Positions 35,334 through 43,802 of a stretch of DNA of 64,000 bases are shown here, in pieces (position 1 is the stretch's first letter; each line of letters opens with the position of its first letter). The stretch is taken from positions 1,290,001 to 1,354,000 of the forward strand of contig NZ_CP075715.1 of the NCBI RefSeq assembly GCF_024584805.1, given 5' to 3'. Source of the stretch: Streptomyces sp. FIT100. GTDB taxonomy: Bacteria > Actinomycetota > Actinomycetes > Streptomycetales > Streptomycetaceae. The notes beneath the pieces are model-generated. The model saw nothing but the letters and a program-made list of their open reading frames with translations. It was not told the DNA's origin and made no database searches. The position numbers and the translations under genes were made by a program.

Positions 35334-36245
35334 GTGCCTGCCACCGACCCTTACACCCTCCAGCTCGCACCGTCCGTGCACGCATACGTGCAGCCCGACG
35401 GCGGCTGGTGCCTGAACAACGCGGGCTTCGTCAGCGACGGCGAGTCGACGCTCCTGGTCGACACGGCCGCCACCGAGCGGCGCGCCCGGCTGCTGCGCGA
35501 GGCACTGCTCGCGACCGGGGCGCCCCTGCCGAGGACGCTCGTCAACACGCACCACCACGGCGACCACACCTACGGCAACTCCGTGTTCGCCCCCGGGGCG
35601 ACCGTCGTCGGCCACGAGGCGTGCCGGAGCGAGGTCCTCGCGGCGGGACACCAGCTCCATCTCATCTGGCCGGAGACCGAGTTCGGCGACATCGCGATCA
35701 CCGCGCCGGACCTGACGTACAGCGAACGCCTCACCTTCCGCGCGGGCGGCACGGAGGTGCGCCTGATCCACCCGGGCGTGGCGCACACGACCGGCGACAC
35801 GGTCGTGCATCTGCCGGAGCAGGGGATCGTCTTCGTGGGGGACCTGGTGTTCCAGGGCGGCACGCCCTTCATCCCCATGGGCTCGCTCGCCGGCTCGCTG
35901 CGGGCTCTGGACCTGCTGCGCTCACTCGATGCCGGGATCGTCGTGCCCGGACACGGCCCGGTCACCGACCCGTCGGCGTACGACGCGACGGAGCGCTACC
36001 TGCGGTTCGTGGCGGAGCTCGCGGAGGCGGGGCACGCGAGGGGCCTGACGCCGCTGGAGGCGGCGCGGGGGGCTGAGCTCGGGGAGTTCGGGGAGCTGCG
36101 GGAGAGCGAGCGGCTGGTGGCGAATCTGCACCGCGCGTACGCGGAGCTGGAGGGGGTGCCCGGGGGTTCGCCGCTGGATCCGGTGGCGGTGTTCGGGGAC
36201 ATGGCGGTGATGAACGGGGGCGTACCGGTGGCGTGCCACGCCTGA
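35334..36245 (+). CDS. Metallo-beta-lactamase fold hydrolase
   Basis: 303 aa. The di-metal motif is NTHHHGDHTYGN (His73, His75, Asp77, His78). Further metal ligands are in HPGVAHTTGDTVVHLP, FVGDLVFQGG and VPGHGPVTD. The order and spacing fit the MBL-fold superfamily (quinoprotein relay / cyclase-like branch). Cytosolic; substrate unknown. GTG start at 35334 follows GGGGGAGCC. Confidence 0.87.
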   Translation: MPATDPYTLQLAPSVHAYVQPDGGWCLNNAGFVSDGESTLLVDTAATERRARLLREALLATGAPLPRTLVNTHHHGDHTYGNSVFAPGATVVGHEACRSEVLAAGHQLHLIWPETEFGDIAITAPDLTYSERLTFRAGGTEVRLIHPGVAHTTGDTVVHLPEQGIVFVGDLVFQGGTPFIPMGSLAGSLRALDLLRSLDAGIVVPGHGPVTDPSAYDATERYLRFVAELAEAGHARGLTPLEAARGAELGEFGELRESERLVANLHRAYAELEGVPGGSPLDPVAVFGDMAVMNGGVPVACHA

Positions 36246-36596
36246 CGCTTCCCCGTCCGGGGCCCCGACGGCGCGGCTCCGCCCCGGATCCCCGCGCCCC
36301 GGATCCCCGCGGCCTCAGACGCCGGCGTGACCGAAAGACCCGCAGCCGGCGACGCACACCCCCTGCGGGGTCGTTCAGAGGCGCCTCCCCAGGGGCCGGC
36401 AAGAACCGGGCGTGCGGCAAGAGCGGAGCTGTGCGGCACCGCCCCAGGAGTCGAGCCCGGAGGGATCCCGGACCGGCCGTTCACCGGCGATCGCCGCACC
36501 GGCACCCCGGGCCGGGGCCCGTGGGCCCCGCCCCACCGCCCACCGGTGGCAGCCGCACCCTGCGCAGCCCCCGGGCGGTGCCCGGGCAGGGCCCTG
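36246..36596. repeat. 351-bp gene-free gap with intergenic repeats
   Basis: No coding frame convinces me. The left part holds GGCGCGGCTCCGCCCCGGATCCCCGCG (cf. 30140-30220) and the middle holds GGAGTCGAGCCCGGAGGG, also found near 1117. The gap lies between two convergent genes. Confidence 0.5.
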
Positions 36597-37886
36597 CTAC
36601 CAGCGGGGCACCGGCGGGGTGCGCCAGCCCGGCTCGGCCACGCGCATCGCCGAGGCGTCGTCGCGATCGCGCATCGTGCCGTCGTCCTCCAGCCACCGCC
36701 GGTGCAGCGCCGCGAGCCGCTCCCGGTCGAGCTCGACCCCGAGTCCCGGCGCGTCGGACACGGCCAGCCGGCCGCCCTCGAAGACGTGGCGTTTCGTGAT
36801 GACGTCCTCGGCCTGCCAGGGATAGTGGCTGTCGCAGGCGTGCCCGAGCCCGGGGACCGTCGCCGCGACGTGGGTCATCGCGGCGAGACTGATGCCCAGG
36901 TGGGTGTTGGAGTGCATGGACAGGCCGACCCCGAACGTCCGGCAGATCGCGGCCAGTTCGCGCGTACGGTGCAGTCCGCCCCAGTAGTGGTGGTCGGAGA
37001 GGACGATCTGTACGGCGCCGCGCGCGAACGCCTCCGGGATCTCGGGGAAGGTCGTGACGCACATGTTGGTGGCGAGCGGCACGTCCGTGCCGGCCGCGAC
37101 CTCGGCCATGCGGTCGGTGCCGCTCGCCGGGTCCTCCAGGTACTCCAGGACGTCCTTCAGCTCCTCGGCGACGTACAGCGAGGTCTTCACGGACCAGGCG
37201 CCGTTGGGGTCGAGGCGCAGCGGCCGGCCGGGGAAGGCTTCGGCGAGCGCGCGGATCGCGGCGATCTCCTCGTCGGGCTCGAAGACGCCGCCCTTGAGCT
37301 TGAAGGAGGTGAATCCGTGCTCGCGTGCGAAGCGGCGCGCCTGGGCGACGACGCCGGCCGGGTCGAGCGCGGCGCCCCAGTCGTCGCTCTCGCCGCCCTC
37401 CGGGTGGGCGGCCCAGCGGTAGAAGAGGTAGGCGCTGTACTCGACGGAGTTGCGGACCTTGCCGCCGAGCAGGGCGTGCACGGGCAGGCCGAGCGTCTTT
37501 CCGAGGGCGTCGAGGCAGGCTACCTCGAAGCCGGATACGACCGAGAGGCGCAGCTTGTCGGCGGTCTGGACGCCGCGCAGTCCGCCCGCGTCGACGCGCT
37601 CGTCGGCGGCCCGTGAGTCGCCGCACACCTGCTCGGCGAGGGCGAAGAGTCCGTTCAGATCGGTGACCGGGTGGCCCGGGAGAGCCTCCGCGAGCGGGCG
37701 GGCGATGTCGAGGTACTTCCCGTCGCCGTATGTCTCGCCGACGCCCGTGATGCCTCCCCTGGTGACGACCTCGATGATGAGGCGCGGGGTGTACGGCTGG
37801 TGGACGCCCTGGGTGTTGAGCAGCGGCGGGTCGGCCATGAGGATCGGGGTGAGCCGGACCGTGTCGATCATCATCGCGGTATCCAT
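36597..37886 (-). CDS. gudD: Glucarate dehydratase (enolase superfamily)
   Basis: 429 aa. Enolase-superfamily barrel with FKLKGGVFEPDEE (KxK base), RLDPNGAWS and metal ligands Asp/Glu/Asn in following strands, and HSNTHLGISLAAMTH for the second base. NMCVTTFPE and LSDHHYWGG are typical of glucarate dehydratase. It dehydrates D-glucarate to 5-keto-4-deoxyglucarate. No 5-keto-4-deoxyglucarate dehydratase or transporter gene lies beside it, so it is an orphan gene here, though the window also has gluconate genes. Confidence 0.88.
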   Translation of the reverse strand: MDTAMMIDTVRLTPILMADPPLLNTQGVHQPYTPRLIIEVVTRGGITGVGETYGDGKYLDIARPLAEALPGHPVTDLNGLFALAEQVCGDSRAADERVDAGGLRGVQTADKLRLSVVSGFEVACLDALGKTLGLPVHALLGGKVRNSVEYSAYLFYRWAAHPEGGESDDWGAALDPAGVVAQARRFAREHGFTSFKLKGGVFEPDEEIAAIRALAEAFPGRPLRLDPNGAWSVKTSLYVAEELKDVLEYLEDPASGTDRMAEVAAGTDVPLATNMCVTTFPEIPEAFARGAVQIVLSDHHYWGGLHRTRELAAICRTFGVGLSMHSNTHLGISLAAMTHVAATVPGLGHACDSHYPWQAEDVITKRHVFEGGRLAVSDAPGLGVELDRERLAALHRRWLEDDGTMRDRDDASAMRVAEPGWRTPPVPRW

Positions 37887-37984
37887 ACGTGAACTCTATT
37901 CAGGGATACGACTCCGGGGCCAGAGGCGGGAACCGACTTTCCGTCCGCGGCACATCACCGCACCCGTCCCGCCCTGGACGACAT

Positions 37985-37998
37985 ACCGACTGGTCGGT
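37985..37998. promoter_or_regulatory. TetR-type operator, site 1 (perfect ACCGAC-TG-GTCGGT)
   Basis: Perfect 6-bp inverted repeat with 2-base spacer, 44 bases upstream of the phosphotransferase start. The extended string ACATACCGACTGGT occurs again, in reverse, at 43803-43820, upstream of the operon that encodes a TetR regulator. Confidence 0.75.
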
Positions 37999-38042
37999 CA
38001 TCATGAACGCCAACGAACAGCCGCCCCTCCGGAGGTGCCCCG

Positions 38043-39065
38043 ATGAGCTCAGTCCACCCCCCAGGTCTCGACCCCGAGCAGCTGCGCGGCCATCTCGACC
38101 GCGAGCGGCCCGGCCTGGTGAGCGGACCGCTCAGCGCCCGGCTGATCCAGGGCGGCCGGTCGAACCTGACGTACGCCGTCACCGACGGCACGGGCCGCTG
38201 GGTGGTGCGCCGGCCCCCACTCGGCCATGTCCTCGCCACCGCCCACGACATGAAGCGCGAGCACCGGGTCATCGAGGCGCTGCACCCGACGGCCGTGCCG
38301 GTGCCCGAGCCGCTGCTGCTCTGCGAGGACGAGTCCGTCCTCGGCGCGCCCTTCTACGTCATGGAGTTCGTCGAGGGCACCCCCTACCGCACGGCCGAGG
38401 AGCTCGCCCCGCTCGGACCCGAGCGCACCCGGGACGCCGTCCTCGGACTCGTCGACACGCTCGTCGATCTGCACGCCGTGGACCCCGGGTCCGTCGGCCT
38501 CGGCGACTTCGGCCGCCCGGAGGGCTTCCTCGACCGGCAGCTGCGCCGCTGGGGGAAGCAGCTCGACGCCTCCCGCAACCGCGAGCTCGCGGGCATCGAC
38601 GAGCTGCACGCCGCGCTCGGCCGCGCCCTTCCGGCCTCCCCCGCGGCGACCGTCGTCCACGGGGACTACCGCCTCGACAACGTACTGATGGGCGACGACG
38701 ACCGGATCAGAGCGGTGCTCGACTGGGAGATGTCCACGCTCGGCGACCCGCTCACCGACCTCGGGCTGCTCGTGATGTACAGCCAGAAGCTGGAGCTGCC
38801 CGACTCCCCCATCAGCACGACCGCGGCGGCGGCAGGACATCCGGACGCGCGGGAGCTGGTCGAGCGGTACGCCGCCCGCTCCGGCCGGGACACCTCCGCC
38901 ATCTCCTGGTACACGGCGTTCGCCTGGTTCAAGCTCGCCGTGATCCTGGAGGGCATCCACTACCGCTACACCCTCGGCCAGACCGTCGGCGCCGGCTTCG
39001 ACCGCATCGGCGACCTCGTCCCCGTCTTCATCGAGCACGGCCTCACCACCCTGCAGGAAGGCTGA
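38043..39065 (+). CDS. Phosphotransferase family protein (ACAD10/11 kinase-domain / LvaA-like)
   Basis: 340 aa, aminoglycoside-phosphotransferase/choline-kinase fold. GGRSNLTYAVTDGTGRWVVRR is the nucleotide loop, VVHGDYRLDNVLM the catalytic loop (Asp), and AVLDWEMSTLGDP the metal-binding segment. This clade is the kinase domain found fused to acyl-CoA dehydrogenase in ACAD10/ACAD11 and free in bacterial LvaA, where it phosphorylates 4-hydroxyacyl-CoA. The acyl-CoA dehydrogenase gene starts 5 bases after its stop, matching that functional pairing. A GGAGG Shine-Dalgarno precedes the ATG. Confidence 0.88.
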   Translation: MSSVHPPGLDPEQLRGHLDRERPGLVSGPLSARLIQGGRSNLTYAVTDGTGRWVVRRPPLGHVLATAHDMKREHRVIEALHPTAVPVPEPLLLCEDESVLGAPFYVMEFVEGTPYRTAEELAPLGPERTRDAVLGLVDTLVDLHAVDPGSVGLGDFGRPEGFLDRQLRRWGKQLDASRNRELAGIDELHAALGRALPASPAATVVHGDYRLDNVLMGDDDRIRAVLDWEMSTLGDPLTDLGLLVMYSQKLELPDSPISTTAAAAGHPDARELVERYAARSGRDTSAISWYTAFAWFKLAVILEGIHYRYTLGQTVGAGFDRIGDLVPVFIEHGLTTLQEG

Positions 39066-39070
39066 TCAGC

Positions 39071-40285
39071 ATGGACTTCGCTTTCGACGCGCGCACCGAG
39101 GAGCTGCGGGACCGGCTCCTCGCCTTCATGGACGAGCACGTGTACCCGGCCGAGGCGGTCGCCCACGAGCAGCACGCGAAACTCGCGTCCCCGTGGGACA
39201 CCCCGCCGGTGATCGAGGAGCTCAAGGCCGAGGCCCGCAGGCAGGGCCTGTGGAACCTCTTCCTCCCGGATGCGGAGTACGGCGCCGGGCTGACCAACCT
39301 CCAGTACGCGCCGCTCGCCGAGATCACCGGCCGCTCCCCGCATCTCGCGCCGACCGCGCTGAACTGCGCGGCACCGGACACCGGCAACATGGAGGTGCTC
39401 GCCCTCTTCGGCTCGGACGAGCAGAAGAAGCAGTGGCTCGAGCCGCTGCTGGCCGGTGAGATCCGCTCGGCCTTCGCGATGACCGAGCCCGAGGTGGCCT
39501 CGTCCGACGCGACGAACATCGAGACGCGGATCGACAGGGACGGCGACGACTACGTCGTCAACGGCCGCAAGTGGTACATCTCCGGGGCGATGAACCCGAA
39601 CTGCCGGATCTTCATCGTCATGGGCAAGACCGACCCGGACGGCCCGGACATCCGCCGCCAGCAGTCGATGATCCTCGTCCCGCGCGACACGCCCGGCGTC
39701 GAGGTCCGCCGCGCGATGCAGGTGTACGGCTACGAGGACCATCTGCACGGCGGCCACGCGGAGGTCGTCTTCGACGACGTCCGGGTCCCGGCGTCGAACC
39801 TGATCGGCGAGGAGGGCGGCGGCTTCGCGATCGCCCAGGCGCGCCTCGGCCCCGGCCGCATCCACCACTGCATGCGCCTGATCGGCATGGCCGAGCGGGC
39901 CATCGAGCTGATGTGCCGACGGGCCGTGTCGCGTACCGCCTTCGGCAGGCCGATCGCCCAGCAGGGCGTCGTACAGGCGTGGATCGCGGACGCCCGGGTG
40001 ACGGTCGAGCAGCTGCGGCTGCTGGTGCTGAAGACCGCGTGGCTGATGGACACGGTCGGCAACCGCGGTGCGCACACCGAGATCCAGGCCATCAAGATCG
40101 CCACCCCGCGGGCGGTCGTGGACATCCTCGACCGGGCGGTCCAGGTGCACGGCGCGGGCGGGGTGAGCCAGGACTTCCCGCTGGCCGAACTGTGGGCGGG
40201 AGCGCGGACGCTGATGCTGGCGGACGGCCCAGACGAGGTGCACCAGCGGTCGCTGGCACGTCAGGAACTCAAGAAGTACCTGTAG
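39071..40285 (+). CDS. Acyl-CoA dehydrogenase (ACAD10/11 / LvaC-like)
   Basis: 404 aa. MDFAFDARTEELRDRLLAFMDEHVYPAE is the ACAD10/11-type start. AFAMTEPEVASSDATNIET is the FAD/substrate signature, RKWYISGAMNPNCRIFIVMG follows, and VQVHGAGGVSQDFPLAELW closes the C-terminal domain. In ACAD11/LvaC systems the dehydrogenase-fold protein handles the phosphorylated 4-hydroxyacyl-CoA intermediate. It is in an operon with the kinase upstream. Its TAG stop is followed directly by repeat copy B. Confidence 0.9.
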   Translation: MDFAFDARTEELRDRLLAFMDEHVYPAEAVAHEQHAKLASPWDTPPVIEELKAEARRQGLWNLFLPDAEYGAGLTNLQYAPLAEITGRSPHLAPTALNCAAPDTGNMEVLALFGSDEQKKQWLEPLLAGEIRSAFAMTEPEVASSDATNIETRIDRDGDDYVVNGRKWYISGAMNPNCRIFIVMGKTDPDGPDIRRQQSMILVPRDTPGVEVRRAMQVYGYEDHLHGGHAEVVFDDVRVPASNLIGEEGGGFAIAQARLGPGRIHHCMRLIGMAERAIELMCRRAVSRTAFGRPIAQQGVVQAWIADARVTVEQLRLLVLKTAWLMDTVGNRGAHTEIQAIKIATPRAVVDILDRAVQVHGAGGVSQDFPLAELWAGARTLMLADGPDEVHQRSLARQELKKYL

Positions 40286-40494
40286 GCCGTGTCCGGCACA
40301 TGACGCCCCGTCCGCCCGAAGGGCGGGCCCGGCGGCGTCTGGTGCGTGCGATCCCAAGGCGGAGGACGGAGTCCAAGCGGTCAGGGCACCTCCCGTGCCC
40401 GAAGGGCCACGGGGGTGGGGGCACCTCCCAGACGCGAGCTCAGGGGGAGGAGCGTGCCAGACGCCACCGGGCGGACGGACTGTGAAGACATGAC
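40286..40494 (+). mobile_element. Dispersed palindromic repeat, copy B
   Basis: It begins right after the TAG stop of the acyl-CoA dehydrogenase and ends at GAAGACATGAC before the CTAG at 40495-40498. 40318-40353 is identical to 9091-9126 over 36 bases. Core ends GGCGGCGTCTGG and CCAGACGCCACC are inverted, and the interior (CACCTCCCGTGCCCGAAGGGCCACGGGGGTG) can form a nested hairpin. Non-coding. Confidence 0.75.
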
Positions 40495-40498
40495 CTAG

Positions 40499-40709
40499 GT
40501 CCTGTCGTTCGGATCAGGCCGGATCAGGGCGCGGCCCGCCGCGGAGCGGCTGATGTCACAGCGGTGCGTGCAGCTGCAAGGCGGAGGAAGGAGTCGACGC
40601 GGTGGGGACACCTCCCGTGCCCGAAGGGCTACGGGGAAGTCGGCTGACGACAACGCGGCAGATGCGCGTGCCAGGACGTGCGAGCCCGGCAAGATCCGAA
40701 CGACAGGGC
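40499..40709 (-). mobile_element. MITE-like element with 17-bp TIRs and flanking CTAG (copy D)
   Basis: Left TIR GTCCTGTCGTTCGGATC (40499-40515) and right TIR GATCCGAACGACAGGGC (40693-40709) match as inverted repeats at 16 of 17 positions. CTAG flanks both sides (40495-40498 and 40710-40713), as a 4-bp target duplication of the IS5 type. The 211-base interior has no gene but shares ACACCTCCCGTGCCCGAAGG with the other copies. The right-hand CTAG holds the stop codon of the TetR gene. Confidence 0.8.
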
Positions 40710-41303
40710 CTAGGGGCGCAGCGCGCGCAGCAGCAGGTCGGCGAGGTGGTCGGCGACCTGCTGCTGTGTGAGCGGCCCGTCCGGGCGGTACCAGGTGGAC
40801 AGGTGGTGGACCGAGCCGAAGTGGTAGTCCACGACCAGGTCCGCGGGGGTCGCGTCGGAGAAGACCCCGCTGCGCTGGCCCTCCTCGATGAGCGCGCGGA
40901 AGCGCTCGTGGTAGTGCCTGCGCTCGGCGCGGACCTGCTTGTTCTTCTCCGGGCTGAGGTGGTGCATGGAGCGGAAGAAGATCGCCGCGTCGTCGAGGTT
41001 CTCGATGGTGGTGACGACGACGTCGGCGGCCGCGTCCCGCAGCCGCCGCTCGACCGGTGCGTCCGCCTCGGCGAAGGCGTCGAGGCGCTCCTGCTGGAGC
41101 CGCAGGACCCGTGAGTAGACCTCCTGGAGGAGGTCCTCCTTGGAGCCGAAGTAGTGGTAGAGCGCGCCCTTGGTGACGCCCGCCGCCTCGACGATCTCCT
41201 GGACGGACGTGCGGTCGTACCCCTGCTCGGCGAAGAGCCGGGTGGCGGCGGCCAGCAGCCTCTGGGGGACGGGGGTGCCGCTCCCGTCCGTCGTCCTGGC
41301 CAT
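40710..41303 (-). CDS. TetR family regulator of the SDR/acyl-CoA synthetase operon
   Basis: 197 aa. N-terminal HTH: LLAAATRLFAEQGYDRTSVQEIVEAAGVTKGALYHYFGSKEDLL. The C-terminal ligand domain (LVVDYHFGSVHHLSTWY) resembles fatty-acyl-CoA-responsive TetR proteins. ATG 41303 has AGGTGG 7 bases upstream; an ATGA overlap start at 41342 is possible. It is the last gene of the operon SDR-synthetase-TetR. It probably binds the palindromes at 43803 and 37985 and so controls both convergent operons. Its stop coincides with the CTAG of copy D. Confidence 0.88.
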   Translation of the reverse strand: MARTTDGSGTPVPQRLLAAATRLFAEQGYDRTSVQEIVEAAGVTKGALYHYFGSKEDLLQEVYSRVLRLQQERLDAFAEADAPVERRLRDAAADVVVTTIENLDDAAIFFRSMHHLSPEKNKQVRAERRHYHERFRALIEEGQRSGVFSDATPADLVVDYHFGSVHHLSTWYRPDGPLTQQQVADHLADLLLRALRP

Positions 41304-41338
41304 TGCCGCCACCTGCCCTTCGCTCGGCTCACACGTGT

Positions 41339-42994
41339 TCATCGGCGGGAACGCAGTTCCCGCCTGAGGATCTTCCCACTGCTGGTCTTGGGCAGCTCCT
41401 CCAGGACCTCGACCTGCCGTGGGGACTTGTACGCGGCCAGGCGTTCCTTGCAGTAGTCCGCCAGCTCGGCGGGGTCGGCACAGGCGCCCGGGCGGAGGCT
41501 GACGTACGCCTTCACGGTCTCGCCGCGGTAGGCGTCGGGGATTCCGACGACGGCCGCCTCGCGGACGGCCGGGTGTGTGTAGAGGACGTCCTCGACCTCG
41601 CGCGGCCAGACCTTGAAGCCCGATGCGTTGATCATGTCCTTCTTGCGGTCGACGACGTACAGCCAGCCGTCGGCGTCCATGAAGCCGATGTCGCCGGTGC
41701 GCAGCTCCCCGTCCGGGAAGCCGGCGGCGGTGGCGTCCGGCATGCGCCAGTAGCCGAGGGCGAGCTGCGGGCCGCGCACGACGATCTCGCCGTGCTCGCC
41801 GAAGGGCACCTCCTCGCCGTTGTCGTCGACGATGCGGACGACCGTGTCGGGTCCCGGCAGGCCGACGGAGAGGGTGCCGGACGCCGGGTCGACGGGGGCC
41901 TCCCGCTCGGGCGGTACGGCGGCGCAGGGGGCGGTGCACTCGGTCAGGCCGTAGCCGTTGCGGATGTACGGTCCGAAGCCCGCGCGGAACTTCTCGACGA
42001 GGGCGGGTGGCACGGGCGCCCCACCGGAGGAGATCACCTGGAAGGACGCGAAGTGCTCCCGGGTCGCCCCGGGGTGGGCGGCCAGCGCCATGAACGCGGT
42101 GGAGGGACCCACGGTGTAGGCGGGGCGGTGCTCGGCGAAGGCGTCGAGGACGACGCCCGGGTCGAAGCGGTAGGCGAGGGCGAGGGTGCCGGCGTTGGCG
42201 ATGCAGGCGGCGAGCTCGCAGACCATTCCGGTGATGTGGAAGAGGGGCGCGAGCGCGAAGTAGCAGGCGCCCTCCGGCACGGGGTGGCCGGTGCGCTGGC
42301 GCTCGGCGTTGTAGGTGAGGGCGCCGTGCGGGTTCATGGCGCCCTTGGGGCGGCCGCTCGTGCCCGAGGTGTAGCTGATCAACGCCACGTCGGTGGCGGT
42401 GAGTTCGCGGCCGGCGGGTGCGGGGTGGCCGGCACGGGCGACGGCGAGGAGGTCGTCGGTGTCGTCGGGCCGGGTCAGCCGCCCGAAGCCGAGGACGCGT
42501 GCGTCGTCGCGGGTCTGGAGGTCCAGCTCGCAGGTGGTGACGGCGACGCGTACGGGTGAGCCGGCGGCGGTGTCCCGGATGTACGCCTCCCAGGCGCGGT
42601 CGGAGCAGATGACCGCCGCCGCGTCCGCGTCCTGGAGGATGTGGGCCGTCTCGGCGGACTTGTACATGGGGTTGAGCGGCACGACGGTCGCCCCGGCCTT
42701 CCATGCGCCGAGCAGGGCGATCACGAAGTGAGGGCTGTTCTGCAGCATCAGCGCGACGCGGTCGCCGCGCGCGATGCCCCGGGCGGCGAGCCGGCCGGCC
42801 ACGGAGTCGGAGAGCGCGTCGGTCTCGGCGTAGCTCAGGCGTCCGTCGAAGTAGGCGAGGGCGGTGCGTTCGGGTGCGCGGGCGACGGCGGCGCGGAAGG
42901 CGTGGAGGACGGTGGCGGGCGGTGTGACGGGGGCCCGCTGGGCATCGGTGAGCCGGCCGAGCCAGGGCCTGGCGGCGTAGATCGACCCGGTCAC
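41339..42994 (-). CDS. AMP-dependent acyl-CoA synthetase
   Basis: 551 aa, ANL superfamily. P-loop-like ALISYTSGTSGRPKGAMN, adenine-binding NGYGLTEC, hinge and catalytic region LRTGDIGFMDADGWLYVVDRKKD, and terminal Lys in LPKTSSGKILRREL. It activates a carboxylic acid to acyl-AMP and then acyl-CoA. The GTG start (42994) overlaps the SDR stop as GTGA. In the proposed 4-hydroxyacid pathway it corresponds to LvaE. Confidence 0.92.
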   Translation of the reverse strand: MTGSIYAARPWLGRLTDAQRAPVTPPATVLHAFRAAVARAPERTALAYFDGRLSYAETDALSDSVAGRLAARGIARGDRVALMLQNSPHFVIALLGAWKAGATVVPLNPMYKSAETAHILQDADAAAVICSDRAWEAYIRDTAAGSPVRVAVTTCELDLQTRDDARVLGFGRLTRPDDTDDLLAVARAGHPAPAGRELTATDVALISYTSGTSGRPKGAMNPHGALTYNAERQRTGHPVPEGACYFALAPLFHITGMVCELAACIANAGTLALAYRFDPGVVLDAFAEHRPAYTVGPSTAFMALAAHPGATREHFASFQVISSGGAPVPPALVEKFRAGFGPYIRNGYGLTECTAPCAAVPPEREAPVDPASGTLSVGLPGPDTVVRIVDDNGEEVPFGEHGEIVVRGPQLALGYWRMPDATAAGFPDGELRTGDIGFMDADGWLYVVDRKKDMINASGFKVWPREVEDVLYTHPAVREAAVVGIPDAYRGETVKAYVSLRPGACADPAELADYCKERLAAYKSPRQVEVLEELPKTSSGKILRRELRSRR

Positions 42995-43755
42995 GCGCCC
43001 GCCCCTTCCCATGTGCGCTGGATGCGGTTCATGCTGCCGAGCCAGTGCTCGGTGTCGTCGGCACGGGCCCGGTAGTAGGCGGCCACCTCGGGGTGCGGCA
43101 GGATCAGGAAGCGGTCGGCCTCGATTCCGTCGAGGAGCGCGTCGGCGACGTCCTCGGGCTCGATGGCACTGGGGGCGAGGACGAGCTCGCCGGCCGAGCC
43201 GGCGGCGGTGAGCATGTCCGTACGCACGCCCTGGGGGCAGATGGCGTGGACCTTCAGGCCCCGGTGACGGTACGTCAGCGAGAGCCACTCGGCGAAGGCG
43301 ACGGCGCCGTGCTTGGTGGCGCTGTAGGGCGCCGCGCCGATCATGGTGAGCAGTCCCGCGGCGGAGACCGTGGAGACGAAGCGGCCGCTGCCGCGCTCGA
43401 GCCAGCCGGGCAGCAGGGTGCGGACGGCGCGGACGTGGGCCATGACGTTGACGTCCCAGGCGGCCGCCCATATGTCCTCGTCGGCGAACGCGTCGCCGGG
43501 CGAGGCGAGTCCGGCGTTGGCGCAGTAGATGTCCACGGTGCCGCCGAGGGCGTCGCGCGCCTCCTCGACGATGGCGGAGGCGTCGCCGGCGACGGGGATG
43601 GCGCCGGTCTCGGCGGCGATGGCCTTGGTCCTGCCGGGGTCGATGTCGTTGACGACGACCCGTGCGCCCTCCGCGGTGAAGCGGCGGGCGAGCGCTGCCC
43701 CGATGCCTCCGCCCGCTCCCGTGACCACCACGTTCGCGCCCTGCACCGTACTCAT
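42991..43755 (-). CDS. SDR family oxidoreductase
   Basis: 254 aa. Classical short-chain dehydrogenase: VVVTGAGGGIGAALARRF cofactor loop, VNDIDP for NAD(H) preference, NAG in YCANAGLASPG, and catalytic Ser-Tyr-Lys in STVSAAG and YSATKHGAV. First gene of the operon, 48 bases downstream of operator site 2. It could oxidise or reduce a 3- or 4-keto/hydroxyacyl-CoA, as LvaD does. Confidence 0.9.
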   Translation of the reverse strand: MSTVQGANVVVTGAGGGIGAALARRFTAEGARVVVNDIDPGRTKAIAAETGAIPVAGDASAIVEEARDALGGTVDIYCANAGLASPGDAFADEDIWAAAWDVNVMAHVRAVRTLLPGWLERGSGRFVSTVSAAGLLTMIGAAPYSATKHGAVAFAEWLSLTYRHRGLKVHAICPQGVRTDMLTAAGSAGELVLAPSAIEPEDVADALLDGIEADRFLILPHPEVAAYYRARADDTEHWLGSMNRIQRTWEGAGA

Positions 43756-43802
43756 GGGACCTGCCTTCCGTCGCGGCTCACTCGGGACACTCCGGACGGC
43801 AG

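Noticed and set aside
36246..36596. Search for a biosynthetic gene cluster or phage signature across the accessory half
   Set aside because: No PKS, NRPS, terpene, lanthipeptide, integrase or structural phage gene was seen anywhere in the window.
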